DNA of 64,000 nt from Streptomyces sp. V4I2 (GCF_030817655.1 NZ_JAUSZM010000004.1:1-64000); one strand, 5' to 3'; positions 33,328-43,537 are shown, counted from the first letter of the stretch. Made by a program: numbers and translations. The notes: generated by a model from the sequence alone, not told the origin.

Positions 33328-35682
33328 ATGCAGGAGGCGCAGAGCAAGCGACTGCGCAGGCACGCCTGGTGGTGGTTTCTGGCGGCCGGCGCTGTGGTGA
33401 TCACCGTCTATGTCCTCGTCACCGCGCCCGTGCGTCACCTGTTCTCCCCCGTGCTGGCGGCCTGCGCCACGGTGGCGATCCTGGTCGGCATCCGCTGGCA
33501 CCAGCCGCGCCCGAGCCGGTCCTGGTGTCTGATCGCCGCTGGCATGGGGCTGTTCACAGTGGCGGACGCCATCTTCGGTGCCTTCCAGGCCTCAGGCACG
33601 CTCGTGCCGTTTCCTTCAGTGGCCGACGTGCTGTACCTGGCGGCCTATCCGTGCTTCGCCGCCGGGCTGATCAGCCTGATGGCGGCATGGGGCAGCGGCG
33701 TGCGATGGGGGGCCGTGCTGGATGCAGGGATCATCACCCTGGGGGTGTCCACCCTGTCATGGGCGTTCATTTTCATGCCCTACCTGCACAGCCATCTGTC
33801 GGCGCTGCCGCTGGCGGTGTCCCTGGCCTATCCGCTGGCTGATCTTCTGCTGCTCGGTATCGCCGCCCAGCTGGTGTTCGTCTCGGGAGTCCGTCTGCTG
33901 GCCCTCGGCCTGTTCACTCTGTGGGTGGGTGTCACGCTGGCCGCCGACGCCCTGTACTACTCCACCCTCGCCGCGACCGGCGCTCCGATCGCCTCCGACG
34001 TCTCCTACAGCCTGTGGATGGCCTCCTATCCGCTGCTCGGCGCTGGCGCCCTGCACCCGTCCACGGCCGGCACGACCCGGCTGGTGCCGCGCAGCCAGGA
34101 GAGGCTGTCACCCGCCCGGATGACCGTCCTCACCTTGCCCGCCCTCCTTGGTCCCGCCCTACTGATCGCCGACGTCGGCGGCGTGCGCGAACAGCCCGTG
34201 GACGTCGTGGCCATCGCGAGCATCGTGGCAGTTCTGACCGTGCTGCTGGTCGTGCGCATCATGCTCCTGGCACGGTTCGCCGAATCCCAGGCCCACAAGG
34301 CCAGAGCCCGCGCCCGCACGGCCGAGGACGCCTTGCGCCAGCAAACCTCGCTGCAGCAGCAGCTCGCCCACCAGGCCTTCCACGACGCACTGACCGGCCT
34401 GGCCAACCGAGCCCTGTTCTTCGAGCGCCTCGAACACGCCCTGGGCCGCCCCGCAGCGCCCCGGAACACTGCCCTGCTGCTGATCGACCTCGACCGCTTC
34501 AAAGACATCAACGACAGCCTCGGCCATCCCGTCGGCGACGAACTCCTCATCACCGTCGGCCACCGCCTCCTGGGCGCAGCCCGCCGCAACGACACCGTCG
34601 CCCGCATGGGCGGGGACGAGTTCGCCGTCCTCGCCGAAGACCTACGTGAGATCCCCGCCGGAACGTACGCCCAGCGGTTCCTGGACCGCTTCCAGGAGCC
34701 CTTCGCAATCTCCGGCCATCGCAGCGTCTTCATCACCGCCAGCATCGGCGTCGTCGCCATCACCAAACCGACCACGTTCAACGACGCAGTCCGCAACGCC
34801 GACATCGCCCTGTACGCGGCCAAAGAACGCGGCCGCAACCGCGCGGAACTCTTCGAGCCCACCATGAGCCTGGCACCACAGAGCCGCGCCCGCATCGCCC
34901 AGGACCTCCGCTACGCGCTGCCCCGCAACGAACTCACCGTGCACTACCAGCCGGTCGTCCACCTGCCCACCGCACAGGTCACCGGCGTGGAGGCCCTGCT
35001 GCGCTGGCAGCGCGGTGGCAGGTCCCCCACCCCGCCCGAGGTGTTCGTGCCTATCGCCGAGGAGACAGGCCTGATCCGTCCCATCGGCGCGTGGGTGCTG
35101 CGCGAAGCCTGCCGCCACGGCCGGCACTGGCACGACACCGTCCCGCAAGCCGCAGCCCTGAGCGTGGCCGTCAACGTCTCCGGCATGCAGCTCAAGGACC
35201 ACCGGTTTCCCGACACCGTACGGCAGGTCCTGCACGAGACCGGTTTCCCTCCGGCCTCCCTGGTCCTGGAGATCACCGAGAGCACCCTCGTCACCGACGC
35301 GGACACCACATCCACCCACATCCGCGCACTGCGCGACCTCGGCGTACGCATCTCCATCGACGACTTCGGCACCGGATACTCCTCCCTGGCCTACCTACGC
35401 GACCTCCCGGCCGACATCATCAAGATCGACCAGAGTTTCGTCCTGCGAGGCGGCGGCGATGTCGACAACAGCCTCATCCAGGCCATCCTCCAGGTCGGAC
35501 ACGCTCTCCACCTGGACGTGATCGCAGAAGGCATCGAAACTCCCCACCAAGCACAGCGGCTGCACTCACTCGGCTGCCCCCACGGCCAGGGCTTCTACTA
35601 CTCCCCGCCCCTGGCCCCCAAGGCCCTGGAGGCCTACCTCACCACCCAGGCAATCCTCACACCCACCAGCTCACACCGATGA
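33328..35682 (+). CDS. Membrane GGDEF-EAL c-di-GMP protein
   Basis: 784 aa, ATG after GAGGAGTC. Residues about 15-315 hold roughly nine membrane segments, a sensor-like region. The GGDEF domain follows, with MGGDEF near residue 428 and an RxxD inhibitory site just before it (RRND). The EAL domain starts with EALLRW near 554 and has DDFGTGYSS near 677 and VIAEGIE near 731. Both active-site signatures look intact, so the protein could both make and degrade cyclic di-GMP. The architecture matches Streptomyces membrane proteins such as RmdA/RmdB-type regulators in outline. No ligand is evident. Confidence 0.85.
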   Translation: MQEAQSKRLRRHAWWWFLAAGAVVITVYVLVTAPVRHLFSPVLAACATVAILVGIRWHQPRPSRSWCLIAAGMGLFTVADAIFGAFQASGTLVPFPSVADVLYLAAYPCFAAGLISLMAAWGSGVRWGAVLDAGIITLGVSTLSWAFIFMPYLHSHLSALPLAVSLAYPLADLLLLGIAAQLVFVSGVRLLALGLFTLWVGVTLAADALYYSTLAATGAPIASDVSYSLWMASYPLLGAGALHPSTAGTTRLVPRSQERLSPARMTVLTLPALLGPALLIADVGGVREQPVDVVAIASIVAVLTVLLVVRIMLLARFAESQAHKARARARTAEDALRQQTSLQQQLAHQAFHDALTGLANRALFFERLEHALGRPAAPRNTALLLIDLDRFKDINDSLGHPVGDELLITVGHRLLGAARRNDTVARMGGDEFAVLAEDLREIPAGTYAQRFLDRFQEPFAISGHRSVFITASIGVVAITKPTTFNDAVRNADIALYAAKERGRNRAELFEPTMSLAPQSRARIAQDLRYALPRNELTVHYQPVVHLPTAQVTGVEALLRWQRGGRSPTPPEVFVPIAEETGLIRPIGAWVLREACRHGRHWHDTVPQAAALSVAVNVSGMQLKDHRFPDTVRQVLHETGFPPASLVLEITESTLVTDADTTSTHIRALRDLGVRISIDDFGTGYSSLAYLRDLPADIIKIDQSFVLRGGGDVDNSLIQAILQVGHALHLDVIAEGIETPHQAQRLHSLGCPHGQGFYYSPPLAPKALEAYLTTQAILTPTSSHR

Positions 35683-35744
35683 CCACAGATACCATCCCGA
35701 GCACCCACAAAGCGGCGAGGCGCCCCTGCGTAACGGGTCCTGCT

Positions 35745-36092
35745 TCACATGAGATCAGCGCCTGCCTCGTCATCGAACGGGGCGCTACCGCTGCCGGCGA
35801 TCTGCAGCTCACTCGAGCAGAGGTCACCGCCGCGCGTCACGGTAAAGCAGCCCTCCCGTCCCTCCTCCGTCCTGATGACCAAAGAGTCGGCCTGGCTCAT
35901 GGACCATGCCTCGGACGGGGTCCTGGCGTGGATGATGCCGATCCACCTCGGCTCGGTGCCATACAGATGCCCCTGACCGCCGAAGGGGTCGGCGACCAGC
36001 ACCTTGTACTCCTTGAAGGACACCAGCTGCGCGCTCACTTCGTACGGGACTCCATCGGCGATCACGCGTGCCGGCCCGGCGTAGCTCCCCAT
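35745..36092 (-). CDS. Small conserved protein (DUF4873-like), 115 aa
   Basis: Begins MGSYAGPARVIADG; the beta-rich body includes YEVSAQLVSF, PRWIGIIHART and LVIRTEEGREGCFTVTRG. It resembles DUF4873-type beta proteins only loosely. A paralogue on the opposite strand at 38991-39329 is similar over the whole length at DNA level too, forming an inverted pair around about 3 kb. It sits just after the GGDEF-EAL gene, convergent with it. Confidence 0.6.
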   Translation of the reverse strand: MGSYAGPARVIADGVPYEVSAQLVSFKEYKVLVADPFGGQGHLYGTEPRWIGIIHARTPSEAWSMSQADSLVIRTEEGREGCFTVTRGGDLCSSELQIAGSGSAPFDDEAGADLM

Positions 36093-37196
36093 GACCAACA
36101 CGGTGACAGCAGGGCGGCATGCAGAGGCACGGACACGCCCCACTGCCTGGACGGCCGACACACAGCACCACCCGCCTGACCGCCTACTCGCAAGTAGCCA
36201 TCAGTTTCCGCGGGACTTGTGTTTGCCCGTTGCCGCCGGCAGGCCCACTCCGGCAGCTGCCGTGTGCCCGAGCCGCCTTACCGCCCAGTGCGCCCGTCTG
36301 TGCCGCCCTGCACAGCGCCTCATGCGCCTGCTGCCAGGTGCGGCCGGGGTTCGGCGTGAACGATGCGGGCGCCGGGCATGCCGACGCCGGCTGCGGCCGC
36401 GGCGCCGTCGCCCGGTCGGATCCCAGCACCCCTTGAACACTCGCAGCAGCGCCAGCACGCCACCAGCGCCGGCGAGGACAGCGCACACCACCATCACGAG
36501 CAATGCGTGTTCACGCCTCCCTCCGTCCGGGGTTCGGTGGCAGGCTTGGACGCCGGGCAGCGTCCCGCATCCCCCTGTCCGGCCTCCGCAACGGGGCAGG
36601 TGGCCAACCCTCGCTCGGGAAACGGCCCGGCCCCTATTCACGCGACGGATCCATTCCCTCGCCCAGAACGAGCACCTCGACGCAACTCCCGGTCCTCACC
36701 GTGCACCTGAGCGGCACGGATCGCCGCTCCTGCCCTCCAGGAAGGAGGCGGATCCGCATGTCGTCGCCGTGGTGCAGGGCAGCAGCCAGCCGCGTGGCCA
36801 CCTCACCTGACACCACCCCGCAGCGGCCCTCCAGCCCAAGCGAACGCCCCGAGAACAAGCCTCGATCTCAATCTCTTCTTCCCCAGCCGAAGCAGCGCAC
36901 GGGACACGCCAGCAGCCTGCCCTGCCTCACCCCCCTCGGCGAGAGCCCGCGCCGCCTGCCCACCCTGTTGTCACCCTGTTGGACGACCACTTGCAGCTCT
37001 CCAGGCCAGCAGATCAGCGCCTGATGCCAGTCCTGCGACCTTGCCCGCCCATCGAGAAGGATCCGCTGCGCGGGCCGCGTGAAACCCCTCCTGCTACGGC
37101 GCGGTCGTTCCGGGTCTGGACCGTCTCATGACTGCGCATGCTGCCCGTCGGCCGGCGTATCCGGCCCTGGCCGGTGTCGTGCTTCGGGTGCCGAGG
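36093..37196. other. Gene-poor stretch
   Basis: About 1.1 kb without a confident gene. On the minus strand two frames meet with a GTGA overlap at 36634-36641. The upstream one (36634-36858) reads EVATRLAAALHHGDDMRIRL and the downstream one has a hydrophobic stretch (LLVMVVCAVLAGAGGVLALL) before turning Arg-rich. They may be a decayed two-gene unit. Confidence 0.35.
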
Positions 37197-38132
37197 TCAG
37201 GATGACCGGGGTGACGTCAGGCGTGCGTGGGCGAGGCATTCTTCGGCGAACGCCAGGGCTTTGAGGTGGTAGGCGCGGGCGGTCCAGCCAAGGCTGATGT
37301 TGTGGCCGGCATGAGGCAGGCGGTCGACGACGATGCGCGGGGCAGCGGACAGCCGCGCGGTCAGATCCGCGATCGCCTCATCGTCGTGGCGCCACCAGGC
37401 CTCGTGCTCGGCGAAGGTCAGCCGGACCGGGACGCGAACGCGCGGCAGGATCACAGCCGACAGCCGCGTCCAGCCCGCCACCGTGCCGACCTCATGCGCA
37501 GGCATCGGTGCCACCACCGGCTGGCTCACCTGGAATGTCTGCAGTGGATAGGAGTCCAGCGGCCCCCAGTTCAACCGCCGCAGTCCCAAGCCCGCCTCAC
37601 AGCCGACCAGGCCGGGATTCACCGCGAGCCTGCGACCACACCCCGAGACATCCACGCCCAGCAACTCCCGCACGCCCCAGTCAGCGGCGGCGGCAAAGGC
37701 GACCTTGGCCCCGAAGGAATGACCCAGCAACAAGGTGCCGGCACCGGATGCGTGGCGGGCGGTGAACGCGGCTATGGCGGCCCGCACGGTCGCGGCCTGC
37801 GCGGTCAGTCTCTGCCCCCGGGGTAAACGGCCAACTGACGCACCGTAGCCGGGACGGTCCAGGGCCAGCACCGTATAGCCCAAACGCGCACCCAGCGCCA
37901 GCAACGACACATCCGGGTGCGCCTGACCATCGAAATAGCCGGCATTCATCCCCCCGCCGTGCAACGCAACGATCACCGCACGCGCACAACCATCCGCAGG
38001 CTCACTCATCAACCCAGACAGTGCGACGCCGTCCGCATCGACCCTGACGGGCCGTACCCCCGGGGACAGCTGCCTGCCACCCACGTCTGGTGCAGCCGGT
38101 GTTCGGGCGCCGGCCTGCACCGGGGCATCACC
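37197..38132 (-). CDS. Alpha/beta hydrolase
   Basis: About 311 aa from a GTG at 38132; the frame stays open to 38327, so the start is uncertain. Motifs are IVALHGGGMNAGYF near residue 54, LLLGHSFGAKVAFA (nucleophile Ser) near 134, an acid in LTFAEHEAWWRHDDE near 245 and LPHAGHNISLGW (His) near 282. Intracellular hydrolase of unknown substrate. An N-terminal fragment of a relative lies at 32849-33031. It neighbours a second copy of the small conserved protein and a GGDEF protein, repeating the gene set found at 32.8-36.1 kb. Confidence 0.7.
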   Translation of the reverse strand, partial: GDAPVQAGARTPAAPDVGGRQLSPGVRPVRVDADGVALSGLMSEPADGCARAVIVALHGGGMNAGYFDGQAHPDVSLLALGARLGYTVLALDRPGYGASVGRLPRGQRLTAQAATVRAAIAAFTARHASGAGTLLLGHSFGAKVAFAAAADWGVRELLGVDVSGCGRRLAVNPGLVGCEAGLGLRRLNWGPLDSYPLQTFQVSQPVVAPMPAHEVGTVAGWTRLSAVILPRVRVPVRLTFAEHEAWWRHDDEAIADLTARLSAAPRIVVDRLPHAGHNISLGWTARAYHLKALAFAEECLAHARLTSPRSS

Positions 38133-38370
38133 CACGACACAAACCCCGACCGAACCAGGAACAGGCACACGCCGAGACCGCCCTGCCAGCCGCACCCAGC
38201 ACGCCGACCCTCCACGATCATCACAAACCGGACCGGAAGCCAAGGGCAGCGCCCCGCACCTCATCCTCCAAGCCGCACACCCCTCCAGCCAGCCGGCTAT
38301 CCCCCATCCGTGGAACACCACACACACCCCCGGCGGGCGCCGATCGCTACACCACGCGGCAGGACAGTCC

Positions 38371-38715
38371 CTACGAGCGGGCCTCGACGTCGGCTACCGC
38401 CACCGAGGCGCATAGCGTCCGCTCCTTCAACCCACCCGCCGAACGCGCACCCTCCGAATAGTGCACGTCGCACGCCGGCATCCGACCGACGGACACCGCA
38501 ACGCCGAATCCCGCACCGACGCCCACCGTCACCCACAACAGCACAGCGCTGCGCCGGTCCAGAAGCCAGCCGAGAACAAGACCAGGCCCACGAAGGCCTC
38601 CACCCGGTGACCGCCAACCTTTCAAACGCAGGACTGCCTGCCGGGCACCGCGCTCCCCCTGTGACACATCGGCGCCGCAACGCGCTGTAGACAATGACCC
38701 GATCATGAGGGTCAT
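38371..38715 (-). CDS. Possible small membrane protein, 114 aa
   Basis: A minus-strand frame with a plausible membrane segment (AVLLWVTVGVGAGFGVAVSV near residues 57-77) flanked by charged residues. The ribosome site is poor and the N-terminal part is Arg/Gly-rich, so it may be non-coding. No family recognised. Confidence 0.3.
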   Translation of the reverse strand: MTLMIGSLSTARCGADVSQGERGARQAVLRLKGWRSPGGGLRGPGLVLGWLLDRRSAVLLWVTVGVGAGFGVAVSVGRMPACDVHYSEGARSAGGLKERTLCASVAVADVEARS

Positions 38716-38990
38716 GGAGCCCGCCCTCTGTGGAGGGGGCAGCGGGCTTCAACGTGCAGGTGCAGACCGGTTCCCCCCGTGCCAGGTCTGCCCTGCACGC
38801 ATAAAACGACCAGGTCGCCCACCCGCGGCATGGCACCCGCTAGTGGACGCGATCCCTGGACGATTCCACCGAAGCCGATGTGACTGTCCATTGAATGCTC
38901 GGCCAGGCGGGTGATGGCCAGGGGGCGGCCGTCCTGGCCGCGGGGCGTGTCCGTGCCCGCGCATACCGCCCTGCTGTAACTGTGGCCGTC

Positions 38991-39329
38991 ATGGGCAAAT
39001 ACAACGGACCGGCGCGCGTGATCGCCGATGGAGTCCCATACGAGGTGAGCGCTCAACTGGTGTCCTTCACGGAGTACAAGGCGCTGGTCTCCGACCCCTT
39101 CGGCGGCCAGGAACACGCCTGCTCCGGCCACACAAGGTGGATCGGCACCCTCCACACCAGGACCACGGCCGATGCATGGACCATTCGCCGGACTGACGAC
39201 CTGATCCTCCGAACGGAGGAGGACCGGGAAGGCCCCTTCACCGTCACCGGCGGCGGCCGGCTCGGCTCGAGCGAGCTGAGAATCACCGGAAGCGGAAACC
39301 CCCCGTTCGGTGACACGCCACAGCCCTGA
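38991..39329 (+). CDS. Small conserved protein (DUF4873-like), 112 aa
   Basis: Begins MGKYNGPARVIADGVPYEV; paralogue of the 115-aa gene at 35745-36092 in opposite orientation. Shared blocks are YEVSAQLVSF, a SDPFGGQ loop, WIGTLHTRT and RTEEDREGPFTVTGGG. No signal peptide or membrane segment. It lies about 0.8 kb before a GGDEF gene. Function unknown; the repeated association with c-di-GMP genes may simply reflect duplication. Confidence 0.6.
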   Translation: MGKYNGPARVIADGVPYEVSAQLVSFTEYKALVSDPFGGQEHACSGHTRWIGTLHTRTTADAWTIRRTDDLILRTEEDREGPFTVTGGGRLGSSELRITGSGNPPFGDTPQP

Positions 39330-39598
39330 CATGCAGTGAAACAGGCCCGAGTGCGACCCCGCGAAGGAAGGTGGGCGACTCATCCTCTGGCGGCCGCAGA
39401 CACCGAAAGAACTGCCCGGCGACCCGTCTTCGTCAGCCGAGGGTCCGCCGGGACCATTTACCTGGCCCGCTGATTTTGCCTGGTCACGTCCCCTCACCCG
39501 CAGTCGCGGCCCTCTGCCGAAGGGCGAAGGGGCGTCCGTCGGTTCCTCAACCCTCAAGCGGCGAATAGCGCACCCTCGGGATACGGCCTCTCCACCAG

Positions 39599-39994
39599 TT
39601 GGACGGCGGCGTGGAGGCGGCGGAGTACCGAGTATGGGTGCGCGCTCCCGACCACGCACGGCCGGTCGACGGCGTCGACTACGACCAGGTCGTCACCGAG
39701 AAGCTGGAGCGGTCGCCGCAGTCGGCGGTCCGTGAGGTCCTCGGGGAGCGCCAGCCTTCAGGGTTGGTGCTTGCGAAGCTGCGCGACGGCCGCGGTGCGG
39801 CCCGGCCGGTCCTGCACGCACCGGACTGCGAGGAAGCACCGGCGGGCGACGCGCCGCAGTTTGATGTGGACCGTGCCCTGGACGCGGCAGAGCAGGGACC
39901 AACCAGGGGAGCAGCTGGTCACCGAGCCCGGTGCGCTTACCGCACCACGGTGCACCTTCCGCTGCGCGTCGCCACCGCCGCACTGTCGCCATAG
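39599..39994 (+). CDS. Possible remnant protein, 131 aa
   Basis: The frame reads protein-like in its middle (YDQVVTEKLERSPQSAVREV, then a PVLHAPDCEEAP segment) but becomes low quality at the C-terminus, and no clear ribosome site precedes the start. It may be a truncated relative of short Streptomyces proteins of unknown function. The flanks (39330-39598, 39995-40090) hold nothing recognised. Confidence 0.3.
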   Translation: MDGGVEAAEYRVWVRAPDHARPVDGVDYDQVVTEKLERSPQSAVREVLGERQPSGLVLAKLRDGRGAARPVLHAPDCEEAPAGDAPQFDVDRALDAAEQGPTRGAAGHRARCAYRTTVHLPLRVATAALSP

Positions 39995-40090
39995 GGGCAA
40001 ATCGGTTCTTCAGGTGAACCTACTACCTTTCACGGGGATATCCGTTAGACATCCTCTTATCCTCTTCTCGACTGGAGCAGACCGGACACG

Positions 40091-42214
40091 GTGTGCCTGC
40101 CCTCTTTGGGCTTGATGACTGTCGGGGGTTGCGTGAGGCTGGGCAAGGCCGGCTGGTGGGGCTGGTTGCGCGCCGTTCGTATCGGCTGGCGATCGGCGGT
40201 CTGTGGGCGGGGCAGGACATTGTGGCTGGGATGTGTGCTTGCCGCCGCTGTGAGTGCGGGCGCGGCGGCGGCGCTGTTCGTCCCGGCCGTTGCGGGAGTG
40301 CCGGCTGCGTATGGTCTGGCCGTCCTGTCCCTGCTTGGGCGTGCCAGGGCGGCCGCCGGACGGGTGCGTCTTCGCCTCGTACTCTTTGCGGGTTCTGCGG
40401 CAGCGGGTGGCCTTCACCATCTCGTGGTCGGTCAGCTTTCTTCCTCTCGAGGGGAGCCCGTTGGGGCCGTGCACTTCGTCCTCCGGCTGCTGGCGGTTAC
40501 CGGAATCGTCTTGTCTCTGGTGGTGGCGGTCGCCGGACTGGTGATCGCGGTTGTGGACCGCGGCACGACGCTGGTCTGGCTGCGGCGAGTCCTGGACGGA
40601 TGGATGATCGCCGGCTCCCTGCTCACTCTGGGCTGGGTGCTGCTGCTGCATCGCGCCGACCGAAGCGGCGATGCGTTCGGTTCTTTGCAGGATCTGGCAC
40701 GCGTGGTGACGGACATCGTGGTCTTCGGACTTCTGGTGGCACTGCGCTTCGCACTGAAGCGTCCTGAGCGCACATCGACAACGGTGGGTGCCCTGGCCCT
40801 CGTCGCTTTGTCCGCAGGCGACATGCTGCGCATCCTCATGCCGGGCCCCGGCACCTGGTACGGCATTCCTTGCGCGGCGGCCTGCTCGATCACCGGCCTG
40901 CTCCTCATCGCCGTGACTCCATGGCTGCCCGGAGGCACCAGCGTCGTGGACGTCGGCCAACACCTCATGCCCGTCGTCGCAGTCGTGGCCGCTTTCGTGC
41001 CCGTGGCCGTCTGCGCCCTGGCCCTGGCAGCCCACACCATGGTCGGCGGCCACACTGACATGGCCCTCATGGTCCTGGCAGGCTCGCTGCTTGTCGCGCT
41101 TGGTATCCGGCAGGGCATCATCCATGCCGATCACCTTCATATCACCCGCGAAGCCACCACCCGGGAGGCGCTTTACCGCACCCTGGTCGACGGCACTCGC
41201 GACGTGATCACCATCGTCAGCCCGGACGGCCGCGTCCGCTACGTCAGTCCTGCCGCTCACCACGTCTTCGGCTACCAGCCCGAAGACCTGCTGGGTACCC
41301 GCCTGCCCCTGCACTGCCACCCCGACGACGTGACGCCGCTGATGCAAGCAGTCGAGGCGCTGGGGCAGGAAGCCGCATCAGGCATCCGGGGCCCGGGCCG
41401 CCGCGTGTCCTGCCGGGTCCGCCACGCCGACGGACGCTGGCGCCACGTCGAATCGACAGTCAGCCACCACACCGAAGGAATGATCTTCAGCAGTCGCGAT
41501 GTGACCGAACGGCTCGCCCTGCAGGAACAACTCGAGCACCTGGCCTTCCACGACGCGCTCACCGGACTGCCCAACCGGGCCCTCTTCGCCGACCGGGTCG
41601 CGCACGCCCTGCGGAAACGGACCACTCGCACAGCCCCACCCACAGTGCTCTTCGTGGACCTGGACGGCTTCAAGGCCGTCAACGACTCGGCCGGACACGC
41701 GGTCGGCGACGCTCTCCTGGTCCACGCCGCCCGTCGGCTCCAGGCATCCGTACGGGCCGAAGACACCGTAGCCCGCCTCGGCGGTGACGAGTTCGCCGCC
41801 CTTCTGGAGGGAGAGGCCGGGACACACCCCTCCCGTGCCAGAGACGTCGCCGAGCGAATCCTGTCCGCCCTGGCACAACCCTACGAGATCGCCGGCAAGG
41901 AGGCGCTCGTCTCGGCCTCCATCGGCATGACAGTAGCCCTCCCCGGCGTCACACCGGACGAACTCCTCCACCAAGCCGACAAAGCCATGTACGAGGCCAA
42001 AAGAGCAGGCAAAGCACGCATCCGCATGCACATCCCCCAACCCCGCCAAAACGACCACAGTCCGTCACCCGAGGCCCACCACGCGGCCATTCCTCTCCAG
42101 GCGTCAGAGGAACCGGCTGCGCAAGACCCGCCGCCAGCCCATCAAGGCGACCGCAGCACGCCCATCGCGTGGAGACCGGGGCTTCCACACGGCGAACACC
42201 ACGACGCGCTCTAG
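40091..42214 (+). CDS. Membrane PAS-GGDEF diguanylate cyclase
   Basis: 707 aa from GTG 40091; ATG 40115 is an alternative. About eight to ten membrane segments occupy residues 40-350, then a PAS domain (YRTLVDGTRDVITIVSPDGR near 360, ending in ISSRDVTERL-like sequence). The GGDEF domain has LGGDEF near residue 563 and an RxxD inhibitory site (RAED) before it. No EAL domain is present, so it should only make c-di-GMP. The stop codon TAG is the exact insertion point of the following IS630-type element; both the empty and the filled site read TAG, so the protein is not truncated. Confidence 0.83.
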   Translation: MCLPSLGLMTVGGCVRLGKAGWWGWLRAVRIGWRSAVCGRGRTLWLGCVLAAAVSAGAAAALFVPAVAGVPAAYGLAVLSLLGRARAAAGRVRLRLVLFAGSAAAGGLHHLVVGQLSSSRGEPVGAVHFVLRLLAVTGIVLSLVVAVAGLVIAVVDRGTTLVWLRRVLDGWMIAGSLLTLGWVLLLHRADRSGDAFGSLQDLARVVTDIVVFGLLVALRFALKRPERTSTTVGALALVALSAGDMLRILMPGPGTWYGIPCAAACSITGLLLIAVTPWLPGGTSVVDVGQHLMPVVAVVAAFVPVAVCALALAAHTMVGGHTDMALMVLAGSLLVALGIRQGIIHADHLHITREATTREALYRTLVDGTRDVITIVSPDGRVRYVSPAAHHVFGYQPEDLLGTRLPLHCHPDDVTPLMQAVEALGQEAASGIRGPGRRVSCRVRHADGRWRHVESTVSHHTEGMIFSSRDVTERLALQEQLEHLAFHDALTGLPNRALFADRVAHALRKRTTRTAPPTVLFVDLDGFKAVNDSAGHAVGDALLVHAARRLQASVRAEDTVARLGGDEFAALLEGEAGTHPSRARDVAERILSALAQPYEIAGKEALVSASIGMTVALPGVTPDELLHQADKAMYEAKRAGKARIRMHIPQPRQNDHSPSPEAHHAAIPLQASEEPAAQDPPPAHQGDRSTPIAWRPGLPHGEHHDAL

Positions 42215-43344
42215 TGTCCTGCGCCAGAGATCCGTCGGCAGAAGCGGGCCAGGGAGTCCAGAATTTCCTCGGCTGTCTTGGTCCAGATGAACGGCTTGGG
42301 GTCTTCGTTCCAGTCCTTGACCCACTTGCGGATGTCGGCTTCCAAGGCCTGGACGTTCTTGTGTGCACCCCGGCGGATCATCTGGTCGGCCAAGAACCCG
42401 AACCACCGCTCGACCTGGTTGATCCAGGAGGAGCCGGTCGGAGTGAAGTGCATGTGGAACCGCGGGTGCTTGGCCAGCCACGCCTTGATCGCGGGAGTCT
42501 TGTGGGTGCCGTAGTTGTCACAGATCAAGTGGATCTGGAGATGCGCCGGCACCTCCTTGTCGATCCTGATCAGGAACTTCTTGAACTCCGCTGCCCGGTG
42601 CCGGCGGTGCAGGGCACTGATGACCTCGCCGGTGGCGACATCGAAGGCCGCGAACAAGGTCGTCAGGCCGTTGCGCACGTAGTCATGGGTACGCCGCTCG
42701 GGCATGCCCGGCATTATCGGCAGCACCGGCTGCGACCGGTCCAGGGCCTGGATCTGCGACTTCTCATCCACCGACAGCACCACCGCGCCCTCGGGCGGGT
42801 TGAAGTACAGGCCGACGACGTCATAGACCTTCTCCACGAACAACGGGTCCGTCGACAGCTTGAACGTGTCCGTCAAATGCGGCTTGAGCTGGAACTTCCG
42901 CCAGATCCGGCCCACGGTGGACTTCGACAGGCCGCTGTGGTCGGCCATCGATTTCCGCGACCAGTGAGTGGCGTTTTTCGGGAGTTGCTCCAGCGTGGTG
43001 ACCACGACCGCTTCCACCTGATCGACGCTGATGGTGGGCGGCCGGCCTGGCCGGGGCTCGTCAACGAGGCCGTCCAGGCGGTCGGCAAGGAACCGCCGCC
43101 GCCATTTGCGGACCGTGTCGGCACTCACCCGCAGGTCCCGGGCGACCGCGACGATCGGTGGCACCTCCGGCTCCGCGCACGCCAGCACAATCCGTGCGCG
43201 CAGGGCCTGGGCCGATGTCGCCCGACGCGTCCACCGCTCCAACATCGCCCGCTCATCAGCGGACAGCAGCAGCGGCTCCAGCTTGGGGCCCCGACGAGGA
43301 ACTGACGCACCAGCAGTAGAAGTCACATAACAACTAACGATCAA
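42211..43344 (-). CDS. IS630 family transposase
   Basis: 377 aa, apparently intact. N-terminal helix-turn-helix (AQALRARIVLACAEPEVPPI, DLRVSADTVRKWRRRFLADR), a winged second domain, then DDE residues in LSVDEKSQIQALDRSQP, LICDNYGTHKTP and WINQVERWFG. The stop codon TAG is completed by the flanking target sequence (CTA on the plus strand), not by the element itself. This copy could supply transposase for the frameshifted copy at 60 kb. Confidence 0.9.
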   Translation of the reverse strand: MIVSCYVTSTAGASVPRRGPKLEPLLLSADERAMLERWTRRATSAQALRARIVLACAEPEVPPIVAVARDLRVSADTVRKWRRRFLADRLDGLVDEPRPGRPPTISVDQVEAVVVTTLEQLPKNATHWSRKSMADHSGLSKSTVGRIWRKFQLKPHLTDTFKLSTDPLFVEKVYDVVGLYFNPPEGAVVLSVDEKSQIQALDRSQPVLPIMPGMPERRTHDYVRNGLTTLFAAFDVATGEVISALHRRHRAAEFKKFLIRIDKEVPAHLQIHLICDNYGTHKTPAIKAWLAKHPRFHMHFTPTGSSWINQVERWFGFLADQMIRRGAHKNVQALEADIRKWVKDWNEDPKPFIWTKTAEEILDSLARFCRRISGAGH

Positions 43345-43361
43345 CTACTGGCGCAGGACAC
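42214..43361 (-). mobile_element. IS630-type element, copy 1 (1148 bp)
   Basis: Perfect 14-base terminal repeats GTGTCCTGCGCCAG / CTGGCGCAGGACAC, flanked by TA on both sides (42212-42213 and 43362-43363), the TA duplication of IS630-type elements, within CTAG. A second copy lies at 60105-61260. Confidence 0.9.
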
Positions 43362-43503
43362 TAGCCTCGCGTGGCCCCGGAAACGGACTGCGCCGACCGG
43401 AATCTTGTTCGCCCCACACGCGGCCGCTGCGGTGCACGTCGCGTCGTACGACTGTCGCCGGCGTCGAAGGATCGCATCACACGCCTCTCTGTCCGGGGCG
43501 GGG

Positions 43504-43537
43504 CTGGGCAAGCACCCGCTGAGGGTGGCTTGCCCAG
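43504..43537. terminator. Terminator-like hairpin
   Basis: Arms CTGGGCAAGC-ACCC (43504-43517) and GGGT-G-GCTTGCCCAG (43523-43537) with a 5-base loop form a strong hairpin downstream of the minus-strand remnant at 43565-44039. Confidence 0.6.

Noticed and set aside
36634..36858. 74-codon minus-strand frame with a plausible protein-like centre.
   Set aside because: No ribosome site and no relative recognised; kept only as a remark in the gene-poor stretch.
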